This document shows positions 63,141-64,000 of a DNA stretch of 64,000 nucleotides, one piece after another (position 1 is the stretch's first letter; each line of letters starts with the position of its first letter). The position numbers and the translations under genes are program-made. Below the pieces are notes generated by a model, which was not told the DNA's origin, made no database searches, and saw only the letters and a program-made list of their open reading frames with translations. Location of the stretch: positions 10,877,453-10,941,452 of the forward strand of contig NC_087084.1 in NCBI RefSeq assembly GCF_026151205.1. The letters run 5' to 3'. Source of the DNA: Bolinopsis microptera (taxonomy: Eukaryota; Ctenophora; Tentaculata; Lobata; Bolinopsidae).

Positions 63141-64000
63141 GGAACAGTGGAGGAGGAACATAACGGAACGAAGTAAATGACGGATCATATTGCACACAAT
63201 TCGATTACACGATAGAACCGCCGGCTCAAACACTTCATTTTTCGTCCCGGTGAATAATAATTTGTTCTACACTTGTAACAGTTTTCATGGTACTGCCACT
63301 GTTTATTCGATTTATTATGTCGTGATTACCGTGCTACTTTCGAGTTTTGTTTTGCTTACTCCGTCTCTTGGAGACGATGTAAATATGAAACTTTATAGTC
63401 GTCATTTTATATTGTTGTGTCTGATGGGGAGGTTGTTCTGTGAATATTGTATTAGTTTCCGTCTTAACTTTATTTATTAATTTATTATTTTCTAACTACT
63501 GAAAACGAGCAAATTCTTAGTTGCAGTGAACATTGGGATTGGACATTGTGAACGTCAGTCAGTGTACAGTTACACTGCATAAATGAATATTGATGATGTG
63601 ACCGCATATGATTAGCAGCTGTTGACTGTCGTGGCGGTTAAGAAATAACCGATTCAGGTTCAGGGAGGCGATTTTGTTTTGAAAATAGAAAAGATGGAAA
63701 GAAGACTACGTTCAATTATTTGTCTTTTGTTTCGGTGCGATAAGCTCATCTGTGTCAAGTTCCATAATTTTAACAATAACTTAACTTAACTTAACTTTTA
63801 GAACGGAAAATAAGTTTTAACAAACGCATGTACCGATAATTTTTATTCAACGTTCTACACTAAAACTAAGCTTAATATATCCGGCCATGGAACAGTAATA
63901 CCGCCGATGATTTTCGTTTGTTTTTTAATTTAACGGCTACGTACTTCATTACTGAGTGAAGTGTACAAACGTGTAATATGAGTATATTTTTAATGTGGGA
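63141..64000. other. No gene recognised
   Basis: Unique AT-rich sequence. A 96-codon plus-strand frame at 63190-63480 lacks a signal peptide, domain, splice support or homology to anything in the window and was not called. Confidence 0.5.

Noticed and set aside
63190-63480. 96-residue ORF near the window end
   Set aside because: No start context, domain, signal peptide or paralogue; length is compatible with chance.

Overview
This is animal (metazoan) nuclear DNA. Genes are split by GT-AG introns, coding exons carry extracellular animal modules (kringle, SRCR, LDLa, galectin-like, TSP1, C-type lectin-like, class A 7TM), and the intergenic DNA and introns are packed with LINEs, a tRNA-derived SINE, many short inverted-repeat DNA transposons and several satellites. 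The species cannot be read from the sequence. The AT-rich base composition and the LINE and receptor types suggest an invertebrate, perhaps a cnidarian-like one; that is inference only.

Layout. 0-6.3 kb: the minus-strand 3' end of a single-pass membrane protein (tail exon, TM exon, probable ectodomain exons at 5.0-5.5 kb), a SINE ending about 10-20 bp from the TM exon, an intronless sulfatase-fold gene whose catalytic residues are replaced, and an 11-bp satellite. 6.3-12.6 kb: transposon graveyard (pogo-like transposase relics, hAT-like, piggyBac-like and palindromic MITEs). 12.6-15.4 kb: a signal-peptide exon plus a Thr/Glu/Pro-stalk SRCR exon, then an orphan signal-peptide exon. 15.8-18.6 kb: a foldback-like element with a 2-kb polypyrimidine core. 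19.6-49.2 kb: two tandem paralogues of a very unusual receptor. Copy B (42.7-49.2 kb) reads as signal peptide, galectin-like, SRCR, LDLa repeats, 7TM; its inferred exons sum to exactly 1378 codons. Copy A (20.4-40.7 kb) adds two tandem kringle domains after the signal peptide, has a 12-kb first intron filled by an inverted-repeat-bounded composite element (21.2-27.4 kb) and a LINE (28.1-32.2 kb), and carries two 1-nt frame disruptions.

49.4-55.3 kb: a minus-strand secreted protein with two C-type-lectin-like domains, nine exons with consistent phases; a plus-strand coiled-coil/TSP1-repeat gene sits inside one of its introns. 55.8-58 kb: two tandem copies of a gene for a 108-residue small secreted protein of unknown function, separated by transposons. 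58.7-59.3 kb: a last exon of an unknown helical/proline-rich protein. 59.6-63.1 kb: (CT)n, a 38-bp satellite and a 19-bp satellite with higher-order structure. The rest is quiet.

The receptor, SRCR and lectin genes look like a surface-recognition gene neighbourhood built from phase-1 symmetric exons, the classic configuration for exon shuffling. All exon boundaries here are hand-inferred from splice consensus, reading phase and paralogue comparison; no transcript data were available.
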